Shown piece after piece: positions 34,128 to 43,149 of a stretch of DNA of 64,000 nucleotides. The position numbers were made by a program, and so were the translations under genes. This DNA is from Streptomyces sp. NBC_00513 (lineage in GTDB: Bacteria > Actinomycetota > Actinomycetes > Streptomycetales > Streptomycetaceae): NCBI RefSeq assembly GCF_041431415.1, contig NZ_CP107845.1, positions 186,001 to 250,000 of the forward strand. The letters run 5' to 3'. A model generated the notes under the pieces. That model saw nothing but the letters and a program-made list of their open reading frames with translations, did no database searches and was not told the origin of the DNA. Each line of letters begins with the position of its first letter. Position 1 is the stretch's first letter.

Positions 34128-34915
34128 TCAGTCGTCAAAGTGGAGCTCAGGTCGGGTCCAGAGGGTGAGGTCGCTGCTGGTGGCGACCGCCAAGGTCAGG
34201 CCGGAGGGCGAGAAACCGGCTGCGCGGAGTTCTGAGTACTCGGAGTGGAAGATGTGCCACCACGTCCCTCCCGCCGGGCCTTTGTGGGACCCGCCGTCGG
34301 CGGAGAGGATGACGCGGTCGTGGGGCCACTCGGGGCTGACGACGTCCAGGGTCCAGCCGTCTGGTGTGGTGCTGTGCAGGCCGCCGCCGAAGAGCCCGGC
34401 GATACGCACCGGCGTGCCCTCGATCGGGCCGAGCCCGGGGCAGGTGAGCTCCGGCGACGTGTCCGGAGTGCTGGTGTCGGGATCTGGGTCCCGGTCGCGG
34501 GCGACCTTCTCGCCGGTGACCGCGTCGATGGTGAGGCCGCGCGGGCCGGCGCCTGCGGGGATCTGGCGGGTGGTCGTCCACTCCAGCAGGTCCACGACGG
34601 CGAGCGTTCCCGCACGCTCCAAGGTCACCAGCGCATACTCGCCCTCCCCCGTGACCGCGATACCCGCTGGGCACGCTCCTGCTACCGGCAGCGCCACCGT
34701 CGCCTCGATACGGCCGTCGAGCACAGCGAGGACCGGACAGGCCATCGGAGCGTGCCGCCCCGATGAGCGCGAAGTCCCCCGCGATCACGGTCGCCCGCGG
34801 CTGAACGTGCGCGCCGAGCCACGTCCGGGAAACGGTCCTCACCCGGTGGGGACGTCCTTCCCTGAGCGAAGCGAGATCCAAGACCGCGACCGTGTCGTCG
34901 CCGCGCTCGCAGAAC
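34128..34915 (-). pseudogene. Beta-propeller-like protein, frameshifted and truncated
   Basis: Upstream part in one frame: VFCERGDDTVAVLDLASLRE, then PRATVIAGDFALIGAA. From about 34745 another frame continues: CPVLAVLDGRIEATVALPVA, AGIAVTGEGEYALVTLERAG, and a WTLDVVSPEWPHDRVILSA blade, ending LTLWTRPELHFDD. The repeated strand-turn pattern suggests WD40/YVTN-like blades. The 5' end is lost at the junction with the Tn3 fragment around 34915. A protein of similar style, but not the same gene, is at 50000-50920. Confidence 0.5.
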
Positions 34916-35410
34916 ACCGCGAGGGCGCTGGGCACCGCGTTCGCCGAGTACGGGCGGATCGCCAAGACCCTGCACCTGCTGCGCGTGGTCGACCCGGTCG
35001 ACGACACCTACCGGCGGCAGATGAACCGGCAGCTCACCGTGCAGGAGTCCCGCCACAAGCTCGCCCGCGACATCTGCCACGGCAAGCGCGGGCAGATCAT
35101 GCAGGCGTACCGGACGGGACAGGAGGACCAGCTCGGCGCGCTCGGGCTGGTGCTGAATGCCGCCGTGCTGTGGACGACTCGCTATCTGGACGCCGCCGTC
35201 GAGGAGTTGCGGGCGCTGTCGGCCGAGGAGCGTGAGCACGACGTCCTGGACGAGGACGTCGCCCGCGTCTCCCCGCTCAAGCACGCGAACCTCAACGTGC
35301 TCGGCCGCTACAGCTTCCGCTCCTCCACCCCGGTCGACGGCGGCCTGCGCCCGCTGCGCGACCCGGGTACGCCGGAGCTGGACGAGGACGATGACGGCGG
35401 GCAGGAGTGA
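34916..35410 (+). pseudogene. Tn3-family transposase, C-terminal fragment
   Basis: The frame reads ALGTAFAEYGRIAKTLHLLR, RRQMNRQLTVQESRHKLARD, ICHGKRGQIMQAYRTGQEDQ and LGALGLVLNAAVLWTTRYLD, and ends SPLKHANLNVLGRYSF plus a short tail. This is the last 150 or so of the roughly 1000 residues of Tn3-type TnpA, including the glutamate region after the catalytic Asp residues. The first 85 percent is missing, cut at the junction with the beta-propeller remnant. A separate N-terminal Tn3 fragment lies at 61956. Confidence 0.8.
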
Positions 35411-35448
35411 GTATCAGGAGCCGACCAGGCCCGACCCGTGACCGGTGT

Positions 35449-36609
35449 TCAGGTATCGCTCCGGCGGCAGAACTTCGCCTGAAGTAGATCGGTGAAGATA
35501 CCGATGGGGTCGTCCCAACCGCCGTTGCTCCAGTCGCCGTTGACGTTGGTGGTAACCATCTGTTCGCCATCGCGAGAGCCGTAGGCGTAGGACCACGATC
35601 CGAAGAGCGCACCCCCCATGCCCCAGACCGTTTCCCCGCAGGGCAGTCTCACTGAGGAAACGCCGAGGCCGTAGGCGGCGTTGGGAATCCAGTCGCGGGT
35701 GGGCACGGTGGTGAACATGTCGCGTTGTTGGTCCGGTGGCAGTATCCCGCCCCCAAGCAGGGCGCCGAAGAACCGGTTGAGGTCCCCGGCGGTGGAGATC
35801 ATGCCGCCGGCTGCCCAGAACATGGATGAATCGAGCTCGGTCGCGTCGTGGATCGGCGCGCCGAGGTCGGTCTGGAACAGCTTCGTGTAGTGCCGGGAGT
35901 GTGGCCCGCGAATCGTCGGGTCGCTGCCGTGCGGCAGGTACGTACCAGCCAGGCCGAATGGGCGGGAGATCCGCTCCGTGATCTCCTCGGCAAGCGCGCG
36001 GCCGGTGGCCCGTTCGATGATCATGCCTGCGAGGACGTAGTTGGTGTTGGAATACGCCCAGCCCGAACCCGGTGTGAAGGTAGGCGGATGGGACATGGCG
36101 ATCTGCACCAGTGACTCGGGCGAGTGTGTCTCGTAACGGTTCAGTGCTTCCTGGTCATCGGTGTAGTTGAAGATCCCGCTGGTGTGGTTGAGCAGCATCC
36201 TGACGTTCACCCTGGCACCGTCGTGGTGATGGCCATGGACCGCCCCGGGCAGCCACTGTTCCGCGGTGTCATCCAGGCTCAGCCTGCCTTCCGCCGCCAG
36301 CTGCAGCACGACGGTGGCCACGAACGTCTTGCTGATGCTGCCGATGCGGAACCGGTCCTGCTGTGAACGCTTGCGGCCGGTTCGGGTGTCGGCCACTCCT
36401 GCGGTCCCGAACCACTGCCGGTCGCCGTCGCAAACCTCAACGAGAATGCCGGGAAGGCCTCCTTGAGTCACAGCTTGCTGAAGTAAGCGCTGGACCGCCT
36501 CGTAGCCCTCGGCCCCTGAGGCCGACGCGGACTCAGATAGCGCGCCCCCTGCTTTGGCCGGTTCGGCGCCCGGCCGGCCGTTGTCTGTATGAGCGGTGTG
36601 CTGGTGCAT
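35449..36609 (-). CDS. Beta-lactamase-fold serine hydrolase (class C / DD-peptidase type)
   Basis: 386 residues. The active-site SxxK is in FRIGSISKTFVAT, the YxN in GWAYSNTNYVLAGMI, and GGMISTAGDLNRFF follows as in D-alanyl-D-alanine carboxypeptidase/esterase members. The predicted product lacks a convincing signal peptide, beginning instead with a polar stretch of about 35 residues, so it may be cytoplasmic or start later. The substrate could be a peptide, ester or lactone. It is flanked by Tn3 and IS debris and is probably cargo. Confidence 0.85.
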   Translation of the reverse strand: MHQHTAHTDNGRPGAEPAKAGGALSESASASGAEGYEAVQRLLQQAVTQGGLPGILVEVCDGDRQWFGTAGVADTRTGRKRSQQDRFRIGSISKTFVATVVLQLAAEGRLSLDDTAEQWLPGAVHGHHHDGARVNVRMLLNHTSGIFNYTDDQEALNRYETHSPESLVQIAMSHPPTFTPGSGWAYSNTNYVLAGMIIERATGRALAEEITERISRPFGLAGTYLPHGSDPTIRGPHSRHYTKLFQTDLGAPIHDATELDSSMFWAAGGMISTAGDLNRFFGALLGGGILPPDQQRDMFTTVPTRDWIPNAAYGLGVSSVRLPCGETVWGMGGALFGSWSYAYGSRDGEQMVTTNVNGDWSNGGWDDPIGIFTDLLQAKFCRRSDT

Positions 36610-36691
36610 GTTGTCCTCCTTGTCGTGCGTGACCCATGGATGACCGCCCGGCCCCTCTCCACGACCTGAATCACCGGCCCACCGGCTCTAA

Positions 36692-37578
36692 CTGATGGTT
36701 TCAGAATGAGGTTCGGAGTCGGCGTAAGCAGATGATGCTGCAGGCCAGTTGGAGCAGGCCGAGGTGGAGGTCGGCTCGTATCTCGTAGCGGATGCGGAGT
36801 CGTTTGAACTGGTGCAGCCAGGCGAAGGTTCGCTCGACGACCCAGCGGGTCTTGCCCAGGCCGGATCCGTGAAGTGTGCCGCGTCGGGCGATCTTGGGTG
36901 TGATCCCGCGGGCTCTGAGCAGGCGCCGGTACTTGTCGAAGTCGTAGCCGCGGTCGGCGAAGAGCCGGCGGGGCCGGTGACGTGGCCGTCCTCGAAGCCC
37001 GCGGATGCGGGGTATCGCGTCCAGCAGGGGCATGAGCTGGGTGACGTCGTGACGGTTTCCACTGGTCAGGGAGACGATGAGTGGGGTTCCGTGGCGGTCG
37101 ACGATGAGGTGGTGCTTGCTGCCGGGGCGGGCACGGTCGACCGGCGAAGGTCCGGTGTGAGCCCCCCTTTGAGGGCTCTGACGTGCGAGGCGTCGATCGC
37201 AACGTCATCCATGTCCAGCAGCCCGGCCGCCCGGAGCTCGGCCAGGAGGACTTCGTGGAGGCGGGGCCACACTCCGGCCTCGGTCCAGTCCCGAAGCCGA
37301 CGCCAGGCCGTCACACCACTGCAGCCGAACCGCTCGGCTGGAACGTCCCGCCAGCTCACGCTCTTGCACAGCACGTAAACGATGGCCCTCAACGCCGCAC
37401 GATCGTCCACCGGCCGACGCCCCGGATACCGGTGCCGGCGAGGTGGACGTTCCGGCAGTAACGGGGCCACACGTTCCCACAGGTCATCAGGCACGAGATC
37501 AGCAGACACACCCCAGATCCTGCCGACACGATACCCAACTGCCAAGCCCCTCAACGAATCTCATTCTGAAACTATCAG
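36692..37578 (-). mobile_element. 887-bp IS5-family element, copy 1
   Basis: The ends CTGATGGTTTCAGAATGAG (36692) and CTCATTCTGAAACTATCAG (37578) form an inverted repeat with one mismatch. Length and sequence equal those of the copy at 42263-43149. The left flank is TAA; the right flank TTA belongs to the next IS remnant, which starts immediately, so the original right target copy has been altered by the neighbouring insertion. Confidence 0.85.
36701..37554 (-). CDS. IS5-family transposase made by frameshift at AAAGGGGGGC
   Basis: ORF A starts at 37554 (DLWERVAPLLPERPPRRHRY, LDMDDVAIDASHVRALKGG, with the first Asp). At the slippery run complementary to 37161-37170 the frame changes and ORF B continues with GPSPVDRARPGSKHHLIVDR, RLFADRGYDFDKYRRLLRAR and KTRWVVERTFAWLHQFKRL (second Asp and Glu). 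A single base slip on the G run yields one DDE transposase of about 285 residues. Both copies in the window have the same run, so it is a programmed signal and not damage. Confidence 0.8.
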
Positions 37579-37581
37579 TTA

Positions 37582-37731
37582 GTGGTCGTTAAGTCCGTTT
37601 CTGGTAGCGGCCTCGTCCGGGTTGGGTGAGGAAGCCTTGGCGGGTGAGTCGTCCGAGGCGGCTGCGGGTGGTGTTGACGGATGCTTCGTCGGTGGGCATG
37701 CCGTGGAGTTCGTGCAGTTCACCCGGGACGA
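37582..37731 (-). mobile_element. Truncated copy of the 28647-30005 IS, one end only
   Basis: From GTGGTCGTTAAGTCCG at 37582 the sequence follows the end of the complete IS for about 150 bases, including the last 45 or so codons of its passenger gene (HGMPTDEASVNTTRSRLGRL, then GRGRYQKRT), and then switches to unrelated DNA near 37731. TTA at 37579-37581 is its target flank. The transposase part is gone. Confidence 0.8.
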
Positions 37732-38080
37732 TGCGGGGTTCCTCGATCTGACAGGTGTGCGGTTCCGGCTGGGCACCCTGGAGAGCCACCTCGGCAACCC
37801 GCCCGTCACGCTGCTCGGCGACACCGTCCTCGACGCGCTCGACGCCGACGGGCAAGTCGTGTACTACACCGCGGAGGACCGACAGGGCCCCCTCCTCAGG
37901 CGGCGAGTGCTGAGGGACGAGCAGTCGGACGAGGTGTTCGGCCGTGACCTGCGCTGGGAGTCGACCGATCTGATCCCCGGCACCGAAGCGGAGGCCAAGG
38001 AGGCGGGCCTGGTCGCCCTGGAGGAGCTCAAGGCGGCCAAGCTCATCGGGGAGATCGTGGCCGCCGTCACGCGTCCCTGA
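37732..38080 (+). pseudogene. C-terminal fragment of a hypothetical protein
   Basis: Immediately beyond the IS remnant a frame reads LDLTGVRFRLGTLESHLGNP, PVTLLGDTVLDALDADGQVV, DEQSDEVFGRDLRWESTDLI and EAKEAGLVALEELKAAKLIG, then stops at 38078-38080. The composition is natural and the start is missing, so a gene was cut by the IS or its deletion. No family is recognised. Confidence 0.5.
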
Positions 38081-38619
38081 GGGCTGGGCTTGCCATCTCG
38101 CGACCCGACGTTCGCGGAGGGGCGGACCCTCAGACCCCGGCTCCTGTACTTCCTCGACGGGGCGGCGGAGGCTCCTGCCGTCAGCGCCGATGTCACTGGT
38201 GTCGATCACGTGCATCCTCCGGTCGTCCTCGCCCGGCCGTCCCACGGCACCGATCGCCACATCCACATTACGAAGAGCCTCCCGACCTGCGCTGCCTCTC
38301 ATCTCCAGCGCCTTCGTCCCGACCGACGCGATGCCGGGTGCTACCCAGGGTGCGCCAGGACTTCGGGCGAGGAATGGGTGAAAACTGGATTCCAGCGCTC
38401 TCGCCTGGCTCCTCGTGCGGGGGTGCGGCGAGAGCGCCAGCAGGCCCGCCGGCGCTCCCGCCACCGTCACCCCGACAAGTGGTGCCCGCCATTGCGGCTG
38501 GTCCGAACGGACTGCGGGAAGAGGTGGTGGAGTGTGCCGACCGGGAAGGTCGCGCCCCTGATCCGTGATGTCCCGCCTCGCCCAGATGCTGCCTCCCATC
38601 CCTGGTCGTCCTAGAAGTG
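38081..38619. other. No recognisable gene
   Basis: Translations in all frames are low-complexity or interrupted and match nothing I know. The stretch separates two gene fragments of mobile-element origin. Confidence 0.35.
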
Positions 38620-38815
38620 TCAGGCGGTGCGCTGGTCGTGGCGGTCTTGGCGGAGCTGGTCGGCATGCCGGGCCAGGGCGTGGATGTGGTCGGCGAGGGC
38701 CGAGTCCTCGGGGCGCAGGTGGGGTCGGGTGTCGGTCAGGGGCTGGAGGAGGCGGGCGGCGTCGTTGTCGGCGAGGGCCCGGTTCAGGGCGCTGACGGCT
38801 CCTGGGCGCCGGCTG
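38620..38815 (-). pseudogene. C-terminal fragment of a helical hypothetical protein
   Basis: On the minus strand the frame ending at the TGA 38620-38622 reads SALNRALADNDAARLLQPLT, HLRPEDSALADHIHALARHA and DQLRQDRHDQRTA. It has amphipathic helical character and no start codon in a sensible place. It resembles tails of plasmid-borne proteins but I cannot assign it. Confidence 0.35.
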
Positions 38816-38931
38816 CCTCCTCGCTGACAGGGCCGGCTATGTTTCAGCCATTGATGCTCACGGTGACGAGCGATTGGCTTTCCCTCCGCATACTTGTGGC
38901 GTTCAGATGCCGATCGTGCCTGCGTAGGGGG

Positions 38932-40125
38932 CTACCGGAGCACGACCGTGACGCCGCGCCGTTCGAGGAGTTGCACGATCTCCTCGAAGTAGGAGAGTTG
39001 ACCCTCCGGATCCTCCACAACATCCGCCAGTGCGCGGCGTGCGACTTCAGAGTCATGCCAGGTCAAGGTGAAGGGCGGGGCCACTCCGAATCCACCGCAC
39101 AGGCAGTCCTTGAAGGCGTTCCACTCCCGGCCGAAGTAGCGGCCAGGTCCGAGCAAGGCCTCGGCGATCGCGCAGTGCAGCCCGGGGACGTCCGTGACGA
39201 ACCGGCCGTCGAGATGGTACTCGCCGCCAGAGCGGTCCGGTCGAGGCGCGGGCACCCGCCAGGCACGGGTGGTGAGGTCGAGCCAAGCGGCCCTGCCCTG
39301 CGAGTCATACGGCGCCCACATGTTGGGGGCTTCTGGCGGGCCCTGATACCACTCCGCCCAGATCGAGCGGGCCGCCGACGATGGTCGATCGGCGCCGCCA
39401 TCGGTGAGGGTTATGTCTTCCAGCCCATCGCCGAGCACAGACGGGCGCGCTCCGGTGATGGCCAGGCCCACGGAGCGCGAGGCCATCACAGCGCCATGGC
39501 GATCCAGCACCAGGAGATCGGCCCAGCCCCGTGTCCACCGGCGTGGTCGCTGAGTCCCTACGAGCAGTGGTTCCGTAGCCTCGCAGCCGATCAGCTCCAT
39601 CGAGACAGGGGCCGGGTCCGCTCGCGGATTGAACAGGCCGTCCACATCGGAGCACCGGCCTGCACTTGCAGCAGCGACCGTCGTTCCCGCGAAAAGCTCG
39701 AAGCGTGGTGTCGCAGGCACTTCGAAGAAGCTCTCGTCGTTCCTGACGCCGGCACCGAGCACAATGTCGTACCGTGCCGGGTCGCCGGGGTGGGGCTGAT
39801 GGGCCACCACGACCGCATCGACGAGAGTCCACCACTGCACGGGCTGCTCGTCGTCCCAGACCTCGACGCCCACGTCGCCCAGACCCCGAAACGAGACGCC
39901 GGGCTCGGCCAGGACCTCGCTCAGGAAGTCATCGGGGCTGCATCCGCGGAGGGTGAGGATCTCCCGTGGCGGCGGGACCGGGTCGACGAACAGCCCTTCG
40001 ACGCCCGCACACCTCCCCCAGAGCTGTTCCACGCCGTCTTCGTCCTCCTGCACCAGGAGGTACTTCACCGGGAAGCCCCGATCCCACCGAGCGTGATCTG
40101 TGATGCGCACCCAACCCCCGAACAT
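38932..40125 (-). CDS. Orphan protein with C-terminal barstar domain (immunity-type)
   Basis: 397 residues. From about residue 305 (YHLDGRFVTDVPGLHCAIAE, GPGRYFGREWNAFKDCLCGG, PPFTLTWHDS) it matches the barstar family, including the helix with the YFG motif that blocks a barnase-type active site. The first 300 residues are a separate region containing WxxLVDAVVVAHQPHPG and FELFAGTTV segments, of unknown fold. No barnase-like toxin or Rhs gene is adjacent, so it is an orphan immunity gene or a host regulator. It shares only the barstar part with the cognate immunity protein at 16533-17288. Confidence 0.7.
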   Translation of the reverse strand: MFGGWVRITDHARWDRGFPVKYLLVQEDEDGVEQLWGRCAGVEGLFVDPVPPPREILTLRGCSPDDFLSEVLAEPGVSFRGLGDVGVEVWDDEQPVQWWTLVDAVVVAHQPHPGDPARYDIVLGAGVRNDESFFEVPATPRFELFAGTTVAAASAGRCSDVDGLFNPRADPAPVSMELIGCEATEPLLVGTQRPRRWTRGWADLLVLDRHGAVMASRSVGLAITGARPSVLGDGLEDITLTDGGADRPSSAARSIWAEWYQGPPEAPNMWAPYDSQGRAAWLDLTTRAWRVPAPRPDRSGGEYHLDGRFVTDVPGLHCAIAEALLGPGRYFGREWNAFKDCLCGGFGVAPPFTLTWHDSEVARRALADVVEDPEGQLSYFEEIVQLLERRGVTVVLR

Positions 40126-40426
40126 GTGAGCAACCTTCGCGCCACGATACGGACCCTGCCAGCCCTGGCCAGGAAGGGGACGGGCTTCCGAGTTCGGTTA
40201 CGTCTCGTCGACGGCGCCCGGATCACGTAGGGGCACAGGCCGCCGGGCAGCTCCCCCGTCCCATCTGGCGGGCGAGCGAGCCCGGGGCTGCCGGACAGGC
40301 GTCCGCGAATCGCGGACAGGAGTGATCGCGTCGGATAACTCCCCTTATCCGACGCGACAGAACGGGACGGGACGACGGGTCAGTCCTCGCGTCGCGATCT
40401 CCCCGTGGAAGGGACACCCCAGACCG
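40126..40426. other. Divergent intergenic stretch, no gene seen
   Basis: This contains the upstream regions of the orphan barstar gene (minus) and of the hypothetical gene at 40427 (plus). A ribosome site GGAAGGGA at 40408-40415 serves the latter. A CGGACAGG/TCCGCGAATCGCGGACAGG group near 40290-40320 contains a short inverted repeat (TCCGCGA, TCGCGGA). Confidence 0.4.
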
Positions 40427-41239
40427 ATGACAGCCGACGCCCGCACCGAGTTCCGCACCCTGCACTACGGCGACGACATCACCACCGCACACGTCGACGG
40501 CCTGACCGACTTCCTGATCACCAAGCTGGACGCAACCAAGTCGGCGTCCGAGAAGGACACGGACGCCCGCCGGGCCGCCGAAGCCCTCCGAGCCCTGGTC
40601 CACGACATCGCCGACGGCGTGCGGCATGGCATCAGGAACCGCAACGCGGAGCGCGTCCGCGACATCGACTCGGAGTGGATCCTGAGCTACCGGCAGGAAG
40701 TACGCCGGGAGTGGAACCGGCTCGTGGAGCTGGCCGACCGCTGGCGAGACACCAGCGACGCCTACCGGTACGCGCCCTGGGCGCGGATCGAACACCACAA
40801 CGCCGAGGCCGAAGCCAGGGCCATCGCGGATCGCGCGGCGAAGGAAGCCGCGGCGGCCGGCGAGCCCGAGGTTCACGCGGACCGGATCACCCGCGCACAC
40901 CTCGACGCCCTGCACGGCTTCCTGAAGAAGCACACCGACCGGCTTCTGGACCTGCACCAGGCCGGCACCGAGGAACACCGCGCCGCACTCGCTCTGGAGA
41001 CGGCCATCGACATGACCCGCGACGACGTCCACATCTCGCTCTCCTATGACACCGACATCGACCAGGACCTCATGGAGCGCCGGGACGCCTGGAACCGCCT
41101 CCGCCACTTCGCACTGCCCTGGCAGGACGACCCGGCCTTCGACACCGCCCGCTGGCCGCGGGCCATGCACATCCCTCTGCGCGCCGCCGACGAGCGCCTG
41201 CCCGCCCAGGGCCGGACCGGGGAGGTCGACCGCCCATGA
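40427..41239 (+). CDS. Hypothetical helical protein coupled to a recombinase gene
   Basis: 270 residues from ATG 40427. The sequence is highly helical and charged (LITKLDATKSASEKDTDARR, ADRWRDTSDAYRYAPW, RITRAHLDALHGFLKKHTDR). No enzyme motif or membrane segment is seen and I do not recognise it. Its stop overlaps the start of the truncated recombinase gene by 4 bases, so it is part of that recombinase operon and may assist or regulate integration. Confidence 0.65.
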   Translation: MTADARTEFRTLHYGDDITTAHVDGLTDFLITKLDATKSASEKDTDARRAAEALRALVHDIADGVRHGIRNRNAERVRDIDSEWILSYRQEVRREWNRLVELADRWRDTSDAYRYAPWARIEHHNAEAEARAIADRAAKEAAAAGEPEVHADRITRAHLDALHGFLKKHTDRLLDLHQAGTEEHRAALALETAIDMTRDDVHISLSYDTDIDQDLMERRDAWNRLRHFALPWQDDPAFDTARWPRAMHIPLRAADERLPAQGRTGEVDRP

Positions 41240-41804
41240 CCGTGATCCTGGAGGCGGCCGCCGACGGCATCGCCGAGCCGCAGGCCGCCCCGGCGGTGCT
41301 GGACCCGGCGGCCGCCGAGCGCCAGGCGCTCATCGAGCGGTGGGCCGAGCGCCACGGCGTCGACGCCGCCCGCCGTCTGGCCGAGGCCGAAGACCTGGCC
41401 GACGCCGTCGCCGCCGAGATCACCCCGAACAACACCGTCGACACCTACGACGAGTCGTGGCGGGTGTGGGAACGGTTCTGCGCCGTCGCCCGGCTGCCGG
41501 AGCTGGAGGGCTCCCGGGGCGCCCTGGTGGCGTTCGTGACGTGGATGCTGCGCGAGGGCCAGCACAACGGCAAGGACTACGCCCCCAGTTCGGCCTCCAC
41601 CCACCTGGCGGCCGCCGTCGTCGGGCTGCGCCAGCGCGGCGTGACGGTCTCCGGCGATGACCAGGCCGAGGCCCGCGCCGCGCTGGAGGGCCTGGCGGTC
41701 AAGCTCCTGCAGGCCGGGGAGCGGCGCGGCCGCGGACAGGCGGTCGGCGGCGACATCGACGGCCTGCGGGCCATCGCCCGCGCCTGCCCCGGCACCCTCG
41801 CGGG
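41236..41804 (+). pseudogene. Tyrosine recombinase A, N-terminal part only
   Basis: The frame opens at ATG 41236 and carries the SAM-like core-binding domain: AAEITPNNTVDTYDESWRVW, VAFVTWMLREG, SASTHLAAAVVGLRQRGVTV and DGLRAIARACPGTLAG. At that point (about 41804), where family members go on to the catalytic domain, the sequence switches to inverted polymerase-gene DNA and ends at 41922 with a non-homologous tail. All catalytic residues are missing. It is a separate element from the Tn554-like unit that starts at 41994. Confidence 0.65.
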
Positions 41805-41805
41805 C

Positions 41806-41993
41806 GACCGCCGCACGACCGGCCGCCAGATCGACCTCGACAACCCCGACCACGGCGTCCCGGACGCCTTCTGGAACATCCCGATGGTGTCGCTCTTGCG
41901 GATGAGGTCGGGACTTCTTTGACGGCGTGGGCCATCGCGGACTGCATCCGCACCCCGAGGACGTCGAGCTTGAGCAGGCCGAGGTCTTCGACG
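41806..41993 (-). pseudogene. DnaE-type polymerase gene, displaced downstream fragment with micro-inversion
   Basis: On the minus strand from 41993 the sequence reads VEDLGLLKLDVLGVRMQSAM and AHAVKEV, the direct continuation of the polymerase fragment that ends at 48049 on the far side of the transposon. It then jumps to DLIRKSDTIGMFQ. The missing intervening piece, RRTTGRQIDLDNPDH, is present just beyond but on the plus strand (about 41809-41866), i.e. inverted. The gene is therefore both split by transposition and scrambled here; nothing after this point remains. Confidence 0.65.
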
Positions 41994-42262
41994 TTCTCTG
42001 GGGGTTCAGTGGGGGTGGTGTGACGTTGCAGAAGCCCTCTCATAGGGTCCTACTGCAACAGGTCTCAGGGGGTGTGGCTCTGCGGCGGATCGTTGCGATC
42101 GAGCCGTGGAGGCAGAGTGAAAGTACGGGCTTTTCGTGTCGTGCTGCCGTCGGGTACCCGGTACTGGACGGTGGTTGACGACGACTTCGAGGTGGTCAAG
42201 GAAGCCGATCGGTTCCTGCGGGAGATCCGGCTCGCAAGGGGTCGAGCGGAGACGACAACTAA

Positions 42263-43149
42263 CTGATAGTTTCAGAATGAGATTCGTTGAGGGGCTTGGC
42301 AGTTGGGTATCGTGTCGGCAGGATCTGGGGTGTGTCTGCTGATCTCGTGCCTGATGACCTGTGGGAACGTGTGGCCCCGTTACTGCCGGAACGTCCACCT
42401 CGCCGGCACCGGTATCCGGGGCGTCGGCCGGTGGACGATCGTGCGGCGTTGAGGGCCATCGTTTACGTGCTGTGCAAGAGCGTGAGCTGGCGGGACGTTC
42501 CAGCCGAGCGGTTCGGCTGCAGTGGTGTGACGGCCTGGCGTCGGCTTCGGGACTGGACCGAGGCCGGAGTGTGGCCCCGCCTCCACGAAGTCCTCCTGGC
42601 CGAGCTCCGGGCGGCCGGGCTGCTGGACATGGATGACGTTGCGATCGACGCCTCGCACGTCAGAGCCCTCAAAGGGGGGCTCACACCGGACCTTCGCCGG
42701 TCGACCGTGCCCGCCCCGGCAGCAAGCACCACCTCATCGTCGACCGCCACGGAACCCCACTCATCGTCTCCCTGACCAGTGGAAACCGTCACGACGTCAC
42801 CCAGCTCATGCCCCTGCTGGACGCGATACCCCGCATCCGCGGGCTTCGAGGACGGCCACGTCACCGGCCCCGCCGGCTCTTCGCCGACCGCGGCTACGAC
42901 TTCGACAAGTACCGGCGCCTGCTCAGAGCCCGCGGGATCACACCCAAGATCGCCCGACGCGGCACACTTCACGGATCCGGCCTGGGCAAGACCCGCTGGG
43001 TCGTCGAGCGAACCTTCGCCTGGCTGCACCAGTTCAAACGACTCCGCATCCGCTACGAGATACGAGCCGACCTCCACCTCGGCCTGCTCCAACTGGCCTG
43101 CAGCATCATCTGCTTACGCCGACTCCGAACCTCATTCTGAAACCATCAG
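42263..43149 (+). mobile_element. 887-bp IS5-family element, copy 2, inserted in tnpA
   Basis: It is identical in structure to copy 1 but inverted relative to it. The ends are CTGATAGTTTCAGAATGAG and CTCATTCTGAAACCATCAG, flanked by TAA at 42260-42262 and 43150-43152, a clear 3-bp target duplication. Excision of the element with one TAA restores the recombinase frame exactly, so the insertion is recent. Confidence 0.9.
42287..43140 (+). CDS. IS5-family transposase (copy 2), frameshift at 42671-42680
   Basis: ORF A starts at 42287 and reaches SHVRALKGG at the slippery AAAGGGGGGC (42671-42680). ORF B continues in another frame with HHLIVDRHGTPLIVSLTSGN, FADRGYDFDKYRR and RWVVERTFAWLHQF, to the TGA at 43138-43140. 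The DDE residues match copy 1. Since the downstream region is intact in both copies, the element is probably active. Confidence 0.8.
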
